Assembly: GCA_030704615.1 (NCBI GenBank)
Contig: CM060732.1
Span: forward strand, 6,386,001-6,450,000
Source: Takakia lepidozioides
Taxonomy: Eukaryota; Streptophyta; Takakiopsida; Takakiales; Takakiaceae
Reading direction: 5' to 3'
Length of the DNA stretch: 64,000 nt
Positions 33,540-46,000 of this stretch are shown one piece after another. Made by a program: the position numbers and the translations under genes. The notes below the pieces were generated by a model. It ran no database searches and was not told the origin of the DNA. It saw only the letters and a program-made list of their open reading frames with translations. How positions within the stretch are numbered: position 1 is the stretch's first letter; each line of letters begins with the position of its first letter.

Positions 33540-36476
33540 ACGTACTTGCAGATTGTCCAACAAGGGTCACAATTTCAACTTCCCCTTCGACCCATGAGTA
33601 TGAGTATGAGCAACACGGGTCGTCTTCGCAATTGAGATCCTTTCTGCAACAGGCTTCTTCTTGCTTGTTCTCCTTGATGGGGAACCCCCCTTTGAAGCCT
33701 TATGCTTGGACTCCCCCTTAGATGACAGTTGACCCTTATTCGCATTGTGCTCTTTTGAACTGGATTTCTTCTTTTTGGGTGGTCCTTCTAGAAAGTCCCC
33801 ACTCTGCACCTCATGATCTAAACGCTTTACCAATTTTTTTATTCTTCACAGGTAATAATACTTCTTCTAGGTCCCCAGTATCTTCCACATCATCCTCAGC
33901 TTCACTTTCAGTGGAGTCCTTCTCCTCATGGGGCTGGTCACTTTCCTCATCACTACTATCTTCAGACTTAGAAATTGACACTTGTGTCACATTGACAGGT
34001 TTGCTACAGTGGTCTTGATCTTTCCCACCTGCAATATTATCATCTCTCAACATATAACTGTTACCTGCCCTCTTCTGTCTCTCTCTATTTGGGCTTGTAA
34101 ACTCACCTTCAGGTGCCTCACGGTTGGGTGGGGATTTAAATTGTTTGCTACCCACACTAGGAGTAACGCCAGGGTTATAATTCTGTAAGCTTGGCGGTAT
34201 GCGGGTGATAGCCGTTTTCACAACACTAGGATGTGTTCCTGAGAAAGAAATGGAGGCTCGTTCAGGGTGCTACTCCACATAAAACCCTGTACCCAACCTT
34301 GAATTATGGACTTATTCGCAATTAGCAAGACATAGACACGCACATGGACTATACAATGGAGTACAAATGGACTTACATGTAGTTGCCTGATGGGAATTGG
34401 ACTAAAAGGACTAGTATGAAAACTGATGGACTGTTCGTATGGATTAAAAGTACTCGTATGGACAAAATGTGAGACTAACACACTCAATTGTAATATGAAA
34501 GTACTGTCATAGTACTCACATGGACATTCTATGGAGTTAAATGACAAAATGTGAGACTAACACACTCGGTTGTAATAAGAAAGTACTGTCATAGTACTCA
34601 CATGGACATTCTATGGAGTTAAATAGAGAACCTATGAAGGCAAAGAACTCTAACATATGTTTCAAAGACCTCTATGGACTGTTGCTAGACTTCTTGTATT
34701 TCATGTACTCATATGGACAATAGATGGCAAGCAAGTTCTAAGTTTACACTAACATCAGTCCTAAATGTAGCAACACTAACAGTTGATGTAAGATAAGTAC
34801 TAAGGCTCTCTTTACCTAGAGTTTTGCAGAATCTGTAGTCTATTTCAAGTGGATATTTGGGACTAAAGGGAGTAAAAAGAAGCACAATGGCAGTTCTGGA
34901 CCCTAGACTAGAGGACTCACCAAAGTATAGTTTCAAGAATAGTTTTGGGACTCACCTGGAGTGGTGCAATCTTCAGGTGTGCGCTGTTGATGCTGATCTC
35001 CTTCATTACTTCCAGTACCCGGCTTCTGGATGCCAGCACAGACCCACCAACCTTCCTGCATTTCCTCTTCACATAATCGCTCGATACATTTAGTTGAACG
35101 AGTAAAGTGGACATTTCCGCACCAAGGGTGGTAAACATGTTTACATGAAGCTATCATCCCTGCCCACACCGGTTCAAATCCCAGCCCACAAAAGGACAAT
35201 GTTCAACCCACAAGCTGCTTGGTAAACTTGCTCCGTTTCTCATGATTGATGTAGATGGAAGAGGTAAACATAAAGAATATTTGGCGAGCCCCTTCTGCAC
35301 CTTTCTTGTAAGTGAAATTGCGGCTTCATGGTGGCGTTTAGCCAATGTGACTTTATCTTCCAGAGCATACAATCTTCCGCCTACGACTTCCGAGTCATGA
35401 TTGACACGCTCATTCTCTTCCTTACCTTAACTAGCAAGTGCTTGGAAAGCGTCGACTACGCTCCCTGTGAATCTATCTTTTTCTGCAACACATCTCTCGA
35501 TACAGATGCCTCCTCACATTTCAGACTCTCTAACTCAGCAAGCAAGGATGTCAGGCAATTTTGGGCTCCTGTCAAATGGTTATTTCGATCCTCCATTTGG
35601 CTCTGTGCTCGCATGCATGCCATCACAGTGTCTTCCTTAAGTTGCTTGGTCAACAGTATCTTCTCATGGGCCTCCTCTAGCATCTTCTGTGCAAAAGCGA
35701 CATATTGTTGACGCTCTTCTGGCACAACAGCTGCATAAAGAAAGCGTACACATGCAATATTAGACCATCTTCTGTCACACATTAAACCCTAAACACCTTC
35801 ATTGACGTGAAAGAACGAGAAGCGAGTTTTTGCCAAAATGTAGGTCCAGACACTAAATCGTAGTACCTGCATTGCTTTTAGTTTTCCCATTGTTGTCATG
35901 TCCTTGCTCTTCCACTTTGAAGTCCACCTCTTCACCTACACTTAGCATTGACAGGGCCTCAGACATTGCCTTACGTCGTCGCTGCTCAACATTCGTCCAC
36001 TCTCCATAGAGAGCCCAGTTCATCTTCTTTCCTTGTTGCTCACATGTAATTCCTCTAGCCATACCCAGTGAAATCAGTCGTGAAGATGGAACATATGCCT
36101 TCTGGTGTAGTATCATCCACAGTTTTTCTACTCTCGCTATCAACCTTTGGTCATTACTGTGAATGTAACTATGTCCGTTTTTGTTGATGACTAGCCCAAA
36201 CAGTTTTTTGACGTCTTCTGAGCTAACATCTCTAGGCACCCTGACACGTTTAGGACTCAACCCTTCAGTGCACAGCCCATACTTCTCTGCGAAAGATTTC
36301 CTAGTTAGAGAGCCGCCATCGCCCAACTCAGGAACCGTTCCATAAAGAGGCGTTGAGAAACCAGGCCGCAAGCCCTTTCCGTGATATTCCCCCTCTTGCT
36401 TCACTTTGCGTAAAATGTCAGATCTCACAGTGGGGTCAACATTAGTATCCATTTTGTATTCTAAGAGGTCAAACAT
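33540..36476 (-). pseudogene. Unknown gene with coiled coil, Cys/His finger and Lys-rich tail, broken
   Basis: Exon 36476-35867 (MFDLLEYKMDTN..., ending KTKSNAG) joins in phase to an exon starting at 35730 (AVVPEERQQYV), a predicted coiled coil. That exon meets a TAG at 35456, 30 bp before a good donor (35426). Further down are ALEDKVTLAKRHHEAAISL and a finger-like segment FCGLGFEPVWAGMIASCKHVYHPWC...KCIERLC...WW, resembling a RING/PHD-type zinc site. An acidic Ser/Glu-rich region and a KKKKSSSKEHN Lys-rich tail follow. The last two are in different frames across an A-run near 33835. I do not recognise the family. It could be a decayed domesticated element gene. Confidence 0.45.
34461..34624. 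repeat. 82-bp tandem duplication
   Basis: Two adjacent 82-bp units (34461-34542, 34543-34624), each starting GACAAAATGTGAGACTAACA, differ at only a few positions. They lie between exon-like segments of the broken minus-strand gene, in a region rich in ACTC(A/G)TATGGAC words. Confidence 0.85.
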
Positions 36477-36739
36477 TCTTCTAACTATTCACGCTCGCCA
36501 AAACACTCACGCACGTCCGAGGTGTTAGAGCTGTACTTCAACTCGACAGTGACACTGACAGATACAACAAGACCCAAGTGAGAGACGGATACACGCGATA
36601 GCATGTATTCCCACTCCATAGAAACATGGAGACCGGTGATCGTCGGTAATCGCACCGGCACGTCGACTATCGCGATTTGAAAATCCCGCCTTTAATGATG
36701 CGTCATAGTCAGCAATAGACGGTCAAGATCATAAAGTAC

Positions 36740-37575
36740 TTGAATGAATCCAATGGTTGAAAATTTGCGTTGCCAACCTTATGTACTTTTATGTAGGCCA
36801 CAACTACAACTTTTTGGTCCACTCTTCGTTGCAACTACCCCCTGTCTTTCGCCCCTAGGGACATCTGAGAAACATTCAACCCTTTCAATTGCCTCGTTCA
36901 AAATCTTTGGTGCCTTTTCCTCCAACTTCCGCCTAGCCCATGAGGCCAGTCCCGCCACAAAGTTGAAGACCATTTCTGGGTTCGCCATATCCGCGACTTC
37001 GAGCAATAGCACATTAAAAGCCTAAACATATCCCCGAATGTCATCCGTTTGTTTCTAGTTTATCTTGTCCCGGGCGAGCCAAAACGCGTTGAGAGGCACA
37101 AACTGTCATTTCATAAGTTCCTTAAACCAACTCCACTCAAGGTTTCTGGGTTTGGCCCTTAGTCCTACCGATTTCGGACGCCCTCGAAGGTGTCGGGTTC
37201 TTTAGGCTTCACCTTAAACTTAGCCTTAGTGGAAGTGGCATTAGCTGCCCTCATCACGTCTTTCAACGTCCCGCCAAATTGCGCCAACAACCATTTCCAA
37301 AAGGCTGTTGGCATGGGGGGCATCTGTTGGTCTGGCGGAACTTCTGGGAAGTACTTGGGCTCCGACTCCCCAAATTCCTCCCGTTCTTGAGCGGCCTCGC
37401 TTTCATAAGCATAAATTGCCTCTTCCATTTGCCGCTTCGGTGATACGTCGCCCCCACCGGGCTCACCAGGCTCATCGTCTTTCGGGCCGTTCCGCTTTCG
37501 CTTTGTCTTGCCCGACCCCATGGTGAGGCCGATCTCAAGGACGATCGCGTACTGAACTCTAAGCTCTGATACCAA
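36740..37575 (-). pseudogene. Gag of a second-family gypsy element, 3' truncated
   Basis: Minus frame: MGSGKTKRKRNG with a basic, then acidic N-terminus, KEPDTFEGVRNR, and a frame change near 37165. Then WSWFKELMK, DDIRGYV and VADMANPEMVFNFVAGLASWARRKLEE continue to about 36740. The layout fits Ty3/gypsy gag just downstream of a primer-binding site and LTR. No knuckle, protease or RT follows; after 36740 the sequence is unrelated. Confidence 0.7.
37562..37574 (-). other. Primer-binding site (initiator tRNA-Met type)
   Basis: On the minus strand, TGGTATCAGAGCT follows the LTR end GCGACA by two bases. This matches the usual plant LTR-retrotransposon PBS complementary to initiator tRNA-Met. Confidence 0.9.
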
Positions 37576-37576
37576 G

Positions 37577-38299
37577 TGTCGCGCACCTCACTTCGGTAAG
37601 CTCCCCTTCAAGTCATAGTTACTACTTTGATGTGCGCGCCTAACTCCCAAACTGGCCGCCGGGCCAACTCGGAGCTTCGGCTGCTCACCGGGGCATAACG
37701 GTCCCCTCACACTCCCACTCGACCCTCGACCTGTCGGGCTCAGTGGAAATTCCCTTTGGTAGATGATAGACCGGAACAGCTCCCCACACCTTGGTCGCTT
37801 TCAAGCTCGCACGCTTACTCACTAGTTTTTGGTCACCAACGGGCTTGCACCGTTCTCCAAGTTACTGCTCCCTATATATATTTCTGTAGGTGTCCGCGGG
37901 GGTTCCACAAGTAGTACAGTCCAAATCTGGTGCACCACCACTTAGACCCTCGGTCGTCCCAGTGGTGAGCCGCGGTGAGTCTTGGCCCACCCACCACGGC
38001 CCTAATGGACCGTGGTGAGTCCCAAGACTCCCCACGACTCCCACCACAAGGCCTCAGCCCCATGGTGAGTCTTATGCCACCCCCATTACGACTCCCTACG
38101 CTACCACCACCCCTCGTGGAGTCCCCACCACCGCCACCCGGTTGCGGGGCTCTACCTAGTGAGCGCCTCCGCCTCCTTAAGTGCCTTCGGCACTCAAGGG
38201 TGCTTCAGCCCCCTTTCCTATTTGTTGCCACTGCCCCCACCACAAGGGCAGCCCCTCTTGTGTCCCGACCCCCCGCCCTCAAGGCAAAGGGCTGCGACA
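37577..38299 (-). repeat. 5' LTR, 723 bp
   Basis: It is bounded by TGTCGC at the left and GCGACA at the right, forming a perfect 6-bp inverted repeat with TG...CA ends. A minus-strand TATATATAG lies at about 37873-37881, before the R/U5 part. The PBS and gag follow on the minus strand. No partner LTR is in the window. Confidence 0.8.
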
Positions 38300-40043
38300 G
38301 TAATACTGGCCACTCTGCGCAGTAATAGGTCTTCTAAGTCGAGTAGGCGTCCACGGTTATAGGTGGGCAGATCCTGAAGCGTGAGCAGATTTCTGCTCAC
38401 GGAATTTTCTACGGGATCTGCTCACATAATAGAATCCCCCATTTTCTTATAGAAAGGTGGACTTCTGGCAAGCGTAAATTACGGGTGTCTCGCGAAGGCC
38501 TACTCGTCGAAGGTGGACAGACACCTTCTCTGGTTGATTAGTCTGTAGAAAGAGAAAGATAAGGGGGAAACGGAGCAAGTGAGAGAGAAAGTACTTGGTT
38601 CGGAGTCATGTTAGAAGCTCTTTTGGCCTTCACGCGACTAGATGCTGCCATCGGAGGAGAAGCGTCTGTGGACGTACTACAACCTATGTTGGATCCTACT
38701 TTTCGGTTCAGGCTGTTTTATTTGGCCCAGCCTCTTCCTGCACACCACAATCTTTCGTCATTGCTTTTGACTGACAGAGATTGTAAATGCATATGAACTC
38801 TTGTTGACAAAATTGATGACAGAAATCGTCCTCATTGTTCATGTGGGGATTTTGCCTTTACACACTGACGACATATCACTCTTCCAATTGCTCTTTTCTA
38901 CAAATCAATTAATATTTTTTATCTCCCTAGGTTGAAGGAATTTCCGCGACTTTGAAGGTTCTGCATCAATTCCTCTCTGCAATGCCTCGATCATCCAACA
39001 TTCCTGAGTATGGACAAGGAAAGGGACGTGAGAAATAATAGGTGTGGTAAAGACAGAGAGACAAGAAGCGGTTCGTGGGGGAGAAAGGGAGAGGGGCAGT
39101 CCCGTCAAAGTTTTGCTCGGACTACCTTACGTAGTCCGTAGAATTTCGGCCGTCGAGAATGGAAGTATAGAAATTTCGTCCGTTCACTCAATTTCTAGTC
39201 GCCGACGTGCGCTCAGGTGACAAAGTCAACGTACCACATACCTTCTATAAAGGCGACCCTGCCCCACCACAGCACCCAAGGATTTGAACCCACGGTGATC
39301 GCTGACACCTTAGTATCCAACTGAGCTACCAGTAAAGTTATTAGGTGACTCCAGGTTGTCGACCATGGACCAAGTGCAGAACAGCGAACATGATACACAT
39401 AAGATGGCCTATATAAAGAGCAGCGTTCGAAGGCGGTATGCGGGGTTTACGGTGGTAGCACGAGGCGAAGACTTCCAGAGTCTCTTGATTCATTTCACAT
39501 CGATGTGCAGGTTTTGTCTTTGTGTCACCACTGCACGCAATCTTTGTCTTCCAGAAGTGCCGTCGAGACTGCGCTCGTCTTTTATTTTTCGTTCGTTCCG
39601 TCCTTCAGCCGACAAATCGCCGTATGTGTATTTGATGATCCGCACATTAAAAGAGCTTTGCATCGTATCTCTTAGCTGTGCAGATTTATAGAAACAGCGT
39701 GTCCTGAAAATTCAGGACGGCTAAGTTGAATGCGTGCGGTTTATATTTGATAGGGCTGATAGAAATCTAGTGTAGACCTTGGATTTATGTTCAGGAATTG
39801 TTTGCATGGAGGAGGAGGGAATCAATAGTACGGACGATAAAGATTGCAAGTGGAGTAGAGGCATCTGAGCGGAGTGAGGATAGGAGCTGTAGCACGGAAG
39901 CCTTCTGGTGAGATCATATCACACGTTCTTCCGAGATGATAAACAATTTGCTGGATAGTGTGACCTAAGCCAAGGTTCAATTCGGTGCTCCCCTATTTGG
40001 GGGATGAGAGGGATACGGGAGGGCATGAGTTCAGGTAGTTGAT
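38300..40043. other. Intergenic, with a hairpin and a tRNA-like repeat
   Basis: A perfect 9-bp hairpin GTGAGCAGA-TT-TCTGCTCAC lies at 38381-38400. Short frames at 38608 and 39356 have no recognisable features. The 3' part must hold the promoter and 5' UTR of the transporter gene starting at 40044, but no TATA box stands out. Confidence 0.4.
39235..39345 (-). mobile_element. tRNA-like SINE head or tRNA pseudogene
   Basis: On the minus strand TAGCTCAGTTGG (A box, 39317-39328) is followed about 25 bases later by GGGTTCAAATCCTT (B box, 39279-39293). The D stem cannot form (GCTC has no GAGC partner), so this is not a working tRNA. It differs from the 1.4/63.4-kb SINE outside the boxes. Confidence 0.55.
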
Positions 40044-43000
40044 ATGCAGACTCAGTCTTCAGCAGAGCGTAGCAGCACCCCTCGTGCTCGTGATCAATGT
40101 GTCGATGACGATGCTGACCATGGCTCCATTGGTAGTGTCGACCAGGTGAGATTTTTTGAATAAGGAAGTTCAATTTGTGTGACAATGGTGGAGTCAATTC
40201 GTCCGTGCTTTACCAGAGTCTGTCAGAACTAGGCGAATTCGGCGTAGTCAATGAGAGAGTAGAGAGTGAATTTGTTTGCTTCTCACGCACTATCTCTGCA
40301 TCGTCAAGCTCAACTACTTCGGTTGCAGTCAGTTAATTTTGCGTAAATTATGGGGACGAAATCTGCCTCTCCCTGAATCGAACGCTAATAATGAAAGTCA
40401 TGGGGTTCAGGCTAAGTCCCATTTGAGAGGAGAGTGAGGGATGCAGTCAATTCCAGGATTCTCTATCAGGTTTGCAGTGACCTAGAACTAGACTACTATA
40501 ATCGCCTTCACCACTTTTGCCCATTAAATGAACAGCCAGCACACGCACTTGATACGATTGCATGGGGCACAGTTGTCCATTTTCACCGAAGGGCAAAAGA
40601 GAGTAAGAAATTGGAGATCGATAGCAGAGAAAGAGAATGCCTATCAATAAAACATGCAGCTCTGGGTTTCAGAAGTTGATTACCTGGCCCTCCTGACGTA
40701 GGATCTGAGTTCACGTCCCTCGAGTGCCAGAAAATAAGAAAGAAAACTCCTTAGAAGCAACTCCAGGATGGTGGGTGAAACAGTGAGAAGCTGAATTCAC
40801 AACAATCCAGTCTCCCTCCCTTTCTTGAACAGACAGTTGCAACTACCCACACAACTACATATGGTTGCAAGACAAGAAAAAATTTGGTGGGCAATAAAGA
40901 GCACCATCCCTATGATCAACTCAAAAGTCTTCTGTTATATGATAGCTCAGAGTGAAAGAATAACTTATGCTTAAGCCAAGGATAAGCCAAGGATAAACAT
41001 GTTGTAATTTAACTCAGAGGTCATGCATCTGTCAAAGTGCCTTGTTCACACCATGCTCTCTTTTCCTTAGGAGCGGGGAAAATTGTTATTCAACTTACCA
41101 GCCTTCTTCAATGACAAAACATCTCCTTCACTCCTGCTTTGTGCGAGCTGATGCAGGTCTAGGGAGCATGCATGCTTGAAACCTTGTTGGCTTGAATCAG
41201 ATGGTTTGTTAGAGTTAGGCCCTGCATTATTGTTCATGGGCATAATTACTTGTTTTATCTTGATGCAGGAATTCCAGAGCATTGACTCTGGGGAAGGGGG
41301 CAGCACACCACCTCCACTGGGTCGGACACCAGAGCCCTCACGGAGGTGGCGTGATGTGTTCTGGTTGGTTGTGTTTGTGGTTCACTTGCTCGGCTTTGGA
41401 TTTTGTCTTGCAGTTTTGGGCATGGACAGATTTCGGTAATGACTCTACTGAATATCAACCAGATACAGATGTGTACCAGGATAAAAGGATAGGCACAAGA
41501 AAGGAGAGCATTTTTTGTAAAAGGAGTGGTAAATGTGAGTCAGCAGAAGGTTGAGATGAATCGCATTTTGATAGAGAGAATGCACTCATGCGGTTCCCTG
41601 CGAATGTTGGCTTGCCATAGCCTTATGGTCATTGACCCTGCGAGAAACTAACCCTCCGGATCCTTTTGTGGGTTTCGCACTTCACACCCGCCAGAGATTG
41701 TACTCATAAGATGTTGTTTGCCGTAGCCTTGTGGCCATTGACCCCGCGCCCAGTTTGAGCGGGAATAAAAGGGACAGAACCTACCTCTGTCAGGGGCTGA
41801 CGTTGGTAGTAAGACTTACCTCCATATAAAGAGTTAATCTGGGTTTTCCAGATATCCTCTAGAAATCCCTTCACACAAGCATCAATCTGCTGTGTGTGAT
41901 TTGCCCAAAAACTAGGCCTCAGGAGGGCCTGGGCTTTTGGCTCAGCCTCGAGACTTTCAAAGTTGGTAAACAGGGGTACAGGCACAATTCCCTTAATAGA
42001 TTTGAAGAGAGCGTCTCTTTGGTGAGAGAACCCCGGACAGTGTATCAGAAAATGAATACTGTCTTCAGATTGCCCACACAACGGGCAATTGCACTCTCCC
42101 TTTCCTCTCTGCTTCTGTTTGCTGTTCAAAGGTAGGCTTCCTGCCCTGCGTTTAAATTTCAGTCTAGTGCCGAGAGTGGGTAGACCCTTGAGGTCATCCA
42201 AGATGTCCTCCCCCATGTCACTGACTGGAAACAAGTTCAGGGAAGTTTTCTGCCTAACTTCATTTTCATCAGACAATCTCATGGCAACAGACATGGCTTT
42301 GGACACTACAGCCTCTAAGTCAGATTTATCCAAGACTTGCGGATCCAGGTCCAGGTCCTTGAGAATCTCTTCTACTCTCTTCTGCCAGGACTTAGCCTGT
42401 TTGACAGGGCGGTCCTGTTTCCAAGATATAGAGTCGATTAACTTAGGATATCTGGTGTTGGACATATGTTGCAGCTGACCCCACCATCTGACCTTGAATT
42501 CATCTCGTCGGGAGCTTAAGGACGGAATGCCAAACTCACCCCGAACAGCCACATTGGCTGTTTTGGAGCATGCTGACATACACTCCTTAAGCACCCCCAC
42601 TTGAATGGATTCTAGAGACTTAGCCTGGTTGGAGTTATCAACCCATATTGCAGATCCGTACTCCAAGGCAGGTCTAATAATGCGACAAAGCATGGTTTTC
42701 TTAACCTCAGAGTTGACCCCACTGCAGTGGAAAAATTTAGTGAGCCCCAGAGCTTTGCCCTTGCCAGTTTGAACAACTTTCCGGATATGTGCATCCCAAT
42801 TACAATTGGAGGAAAACTCAACGCCCAGGTAAGTGTAGGAAGGGAGGACCGGGATCTCTTGGCTACCCCACTGCCACTTAAGATCACTTCCTCCCTCTCC
42901 TCTGTCGTTGAATGCTACCACTGCACATTTGCTGACATTAGCCTCTAGCCCCCAAAGATCAAAGTATCTCTTCGCGCAATCAATCAACTCCTGGAGATTG

Positions 43001-46000
43001 GTTGGAGTCTCCCCTATGCCTGCGAAGTCATCCGCAAACATAAGGGCTGGTAAGGTGGTATCACCCACCCTTAACCCAAATCCCTCACTTTCCACATCCT
43101 CGAGGAGTTGATTGAAAACATTGAAGAGCAGAGGGGAGAGAGTACATCCTTGAGCTACACCTTGGTCTATGTCAAAGAAGTTGGACTTCTGTCCGTTAAC
43201 AGTGACACAGCTTTTGGTGTGAGCATACAAGTTGTGGACAACTCTCCACATCTTTCCCTTGATCCCACAAGACCAGAGGCGGAACCATAGGCCATCTCTC
43301 CATACTGTGTCATAAGCCTTTTTGACATCCAGGAAAAAAACATAAGTGGGTTTCCCTTCTTTTTTCCTTCCCTGGATAATCTGGCTTAGAGTGAAGATAT
43401 GATCCACACAGCCCCTGTTTCGCCGAAAGCCAGCTTGGCCTTCGTGGAAACAATCTCTAGACTCCAGATCAACCTCGAGACAAGTACTTATAACTCTGCA
43501 GAATGTCTTGCCAACAGCATTGAGGAGCGTGATGCCACGGTAGTTCCCCGGTTCTTCTCTGTCACCCTTCTTGTATAGATTGACAATGACCCCCTGTCGC
43601 CAGCGAAAGGGGATCATTTCAGTCTTCCAGATAAGGTTAAAGAGGAGAACTAGGGCCTCTATCATGGGATCGCCACCGTGCTTGATAAGCTCGTGACAAT
43701 ACCATCAGGTCCACCAGCTTTATATCCATTTAAATGTTCAATTGCTTCCACAATCTCAGAAGAACTAATGGGAGCGTTATAAGCCATTGAAATATACTCC
43801 AGTTCATCAGGGCTGTTTCGAATCATAGGAACAGTTTTTCCAACTGTGTCCCTCCATTCAGCAGAAGACCCCTCACTGTTAGACCTAGAAGTTCTGCCAA
43901 GGATACTGTAGTGAGTTTCAAAGGTTTTGACAATGTCAACCGATGAAGTCACCACTGCACCTTTAGTAGTCTTCAGCGCTTGTACTTGCTGACCGTTTTT
44001 CGGCTTGTACAAACGTTGAAGGGCCAACGAGAATTTCTTGTCATTACCACCATGGTGGTTTGAGTTTATTTCACTGTATAACTTGTCCCAGTATAATTTC
44101 TTCTGAGACCTAACAAGCTGATTGATATCTTTACGGAGCTGGTAGTACCTCGCCCACAATTCTCTGTTGGTTTTCAAATTGCAGCACTCTTTATAGAGGG
44201 CTCGTCTCTCAGCTATCTTGAGTTTAATCTCATTGGTCCACCAATTAACAGCTATACCGCAGACAATTAGTTTCCTCCCAATGATCTTGTCAGCCACGGA
44301 GGAAACGAAACTCTCCCAAGAGTCCACTGCTCTTTCGACTTCATTTCTTGCGTTGTCAGAGCGAGACTGAAGTTCTTGGAGCGATTGGACAAAATGGGGG
44401 AAAGCCTCTTGCAAGGCCTGGACATACTCAGCCTTGACCTCCTCATTATGGAATTTTTCTATGCGCCACTTCCGAATCGAACGTTTCACAGATCTCTTGG
44501 TGTTGGGAAAACACCTTTTGATCTCAGTCCAAACCAGGAAGTGGTCAGAGGTACCAATATCAGTTCTGTCGATCAACACATTGGCACACTGGGGAAACAA
44601 ATTTTTGTCCATTATGATATAGTCCACAATGGAACGTTCCCCAGTTTGGGATTTCTCACAAGTCCACTGCACTTGGTCACCTCTTGTCCTGTTATTCAAG
44701 GTCAAAAGCTGAAGCTCTTCCAGACAGTTAATTAACCGTCTGCCATTAGAATTCAGCTCGTCCTCACCAAAAGGCCCAATGATATCGTCCTGATGGAGCC
44801 CTTTGCCCACCCGGGCATTGAAGTCACCCAATAGCACCACCTGACCTTTGGCAAGGAACGAAGCACAGTCCAGCTTTACATCTTCGAAGGCTTTGTCTGC
44901 GTCAACACTAAGGGTCCCCTCTGTGGGCATGTATACACAACCCACAAAGAGGTCCTTTGTATTCACGCCCTTCAGATTCAGTTTTAGCCAGATACTATGC
45001 TCATACCTCAAACCCTTGTTGATAATTTCACAATTATCAAACAAGAAATCGCGGACAAAGAATCCAACCCCTTTTTGGCCGCGTTTGGCAGAGGCTGCCT
45101 TGAGAGTACACATCTTACCCGTCCACTTATACCCATTGACATCTCCAACCAATTTATCCAGAGTTTCCCATGTCTCCTGACCAGCACAAATATGAATGTT
45201 ATTGGCCTGAAGAACTTGTGCCACTTCGAGTTGTTTCCTTTGGTTAGTCAGCCCTGAGAAATTGAAAGTACCCAGCCGCAAGCCAGCCCTTTGCATATGA
45301 ACTGTTTGTCATAGCTTGTGATTGCTCCTGGACGGCCAACCGTTCTGCAAAGGGGGGACAGTTACCCCGTGTGTAGATTTTGCTAGAATTGGTAAACCAT
45401 TCAGGGTACCAAATCCTTCAGTTACACGACGCACAGGCTCCGCCCACTGGACAGATTGTCCGTCTGACTGCTTGGGGACAATTACCCCGTGTATAGATTT
45501 TGCTCGTCTTGTGTAGACTTTGAGGATTGGTAAACCATTTAGAGTACCAAATCCTTCAGTTACACGACGTTCAGGCTCTGCACACTTAGGGACAGATTGT
45601 CCATCTGACGGCTTGGGGACAATTACCCCATGTATAGAATTTGCTCGTCTTGTGTAAACCTTGAGGATTGGTAAACAGTTCAGAGTACCAAATCCTTCAG
45701 GTTCAGGACGTTCAGGTTCCGTACACTTAGGGGCATCTTGTCCTTCTGGCTGTTTGGATTCAACCTCATCCAGAGCATCAAACCGATTAGAAACTCTCAA
45801 GTTGAAGTCCTTGCCCTTGGTTGTCTTCCTAGAGCGCCCCATTGAATCACCAATGTCTAAGACCGCTCTCCAGCCAGTCAAGGGACAAACTTCTTTGAGA
45901 TTGAATTGATGTGGGACTCTATTAGAAGCACTTTTGGTCATTGCAACCTTCAACGTACCCCTGTTATCAAGTCTCGAGATGGAACCATTAGCCATGAAAT

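Noticed and set aside
39235-39345. Functional tRNA gene
   Set aside because: A and B boxes are present but the D stem and acceptor stem do not pair.
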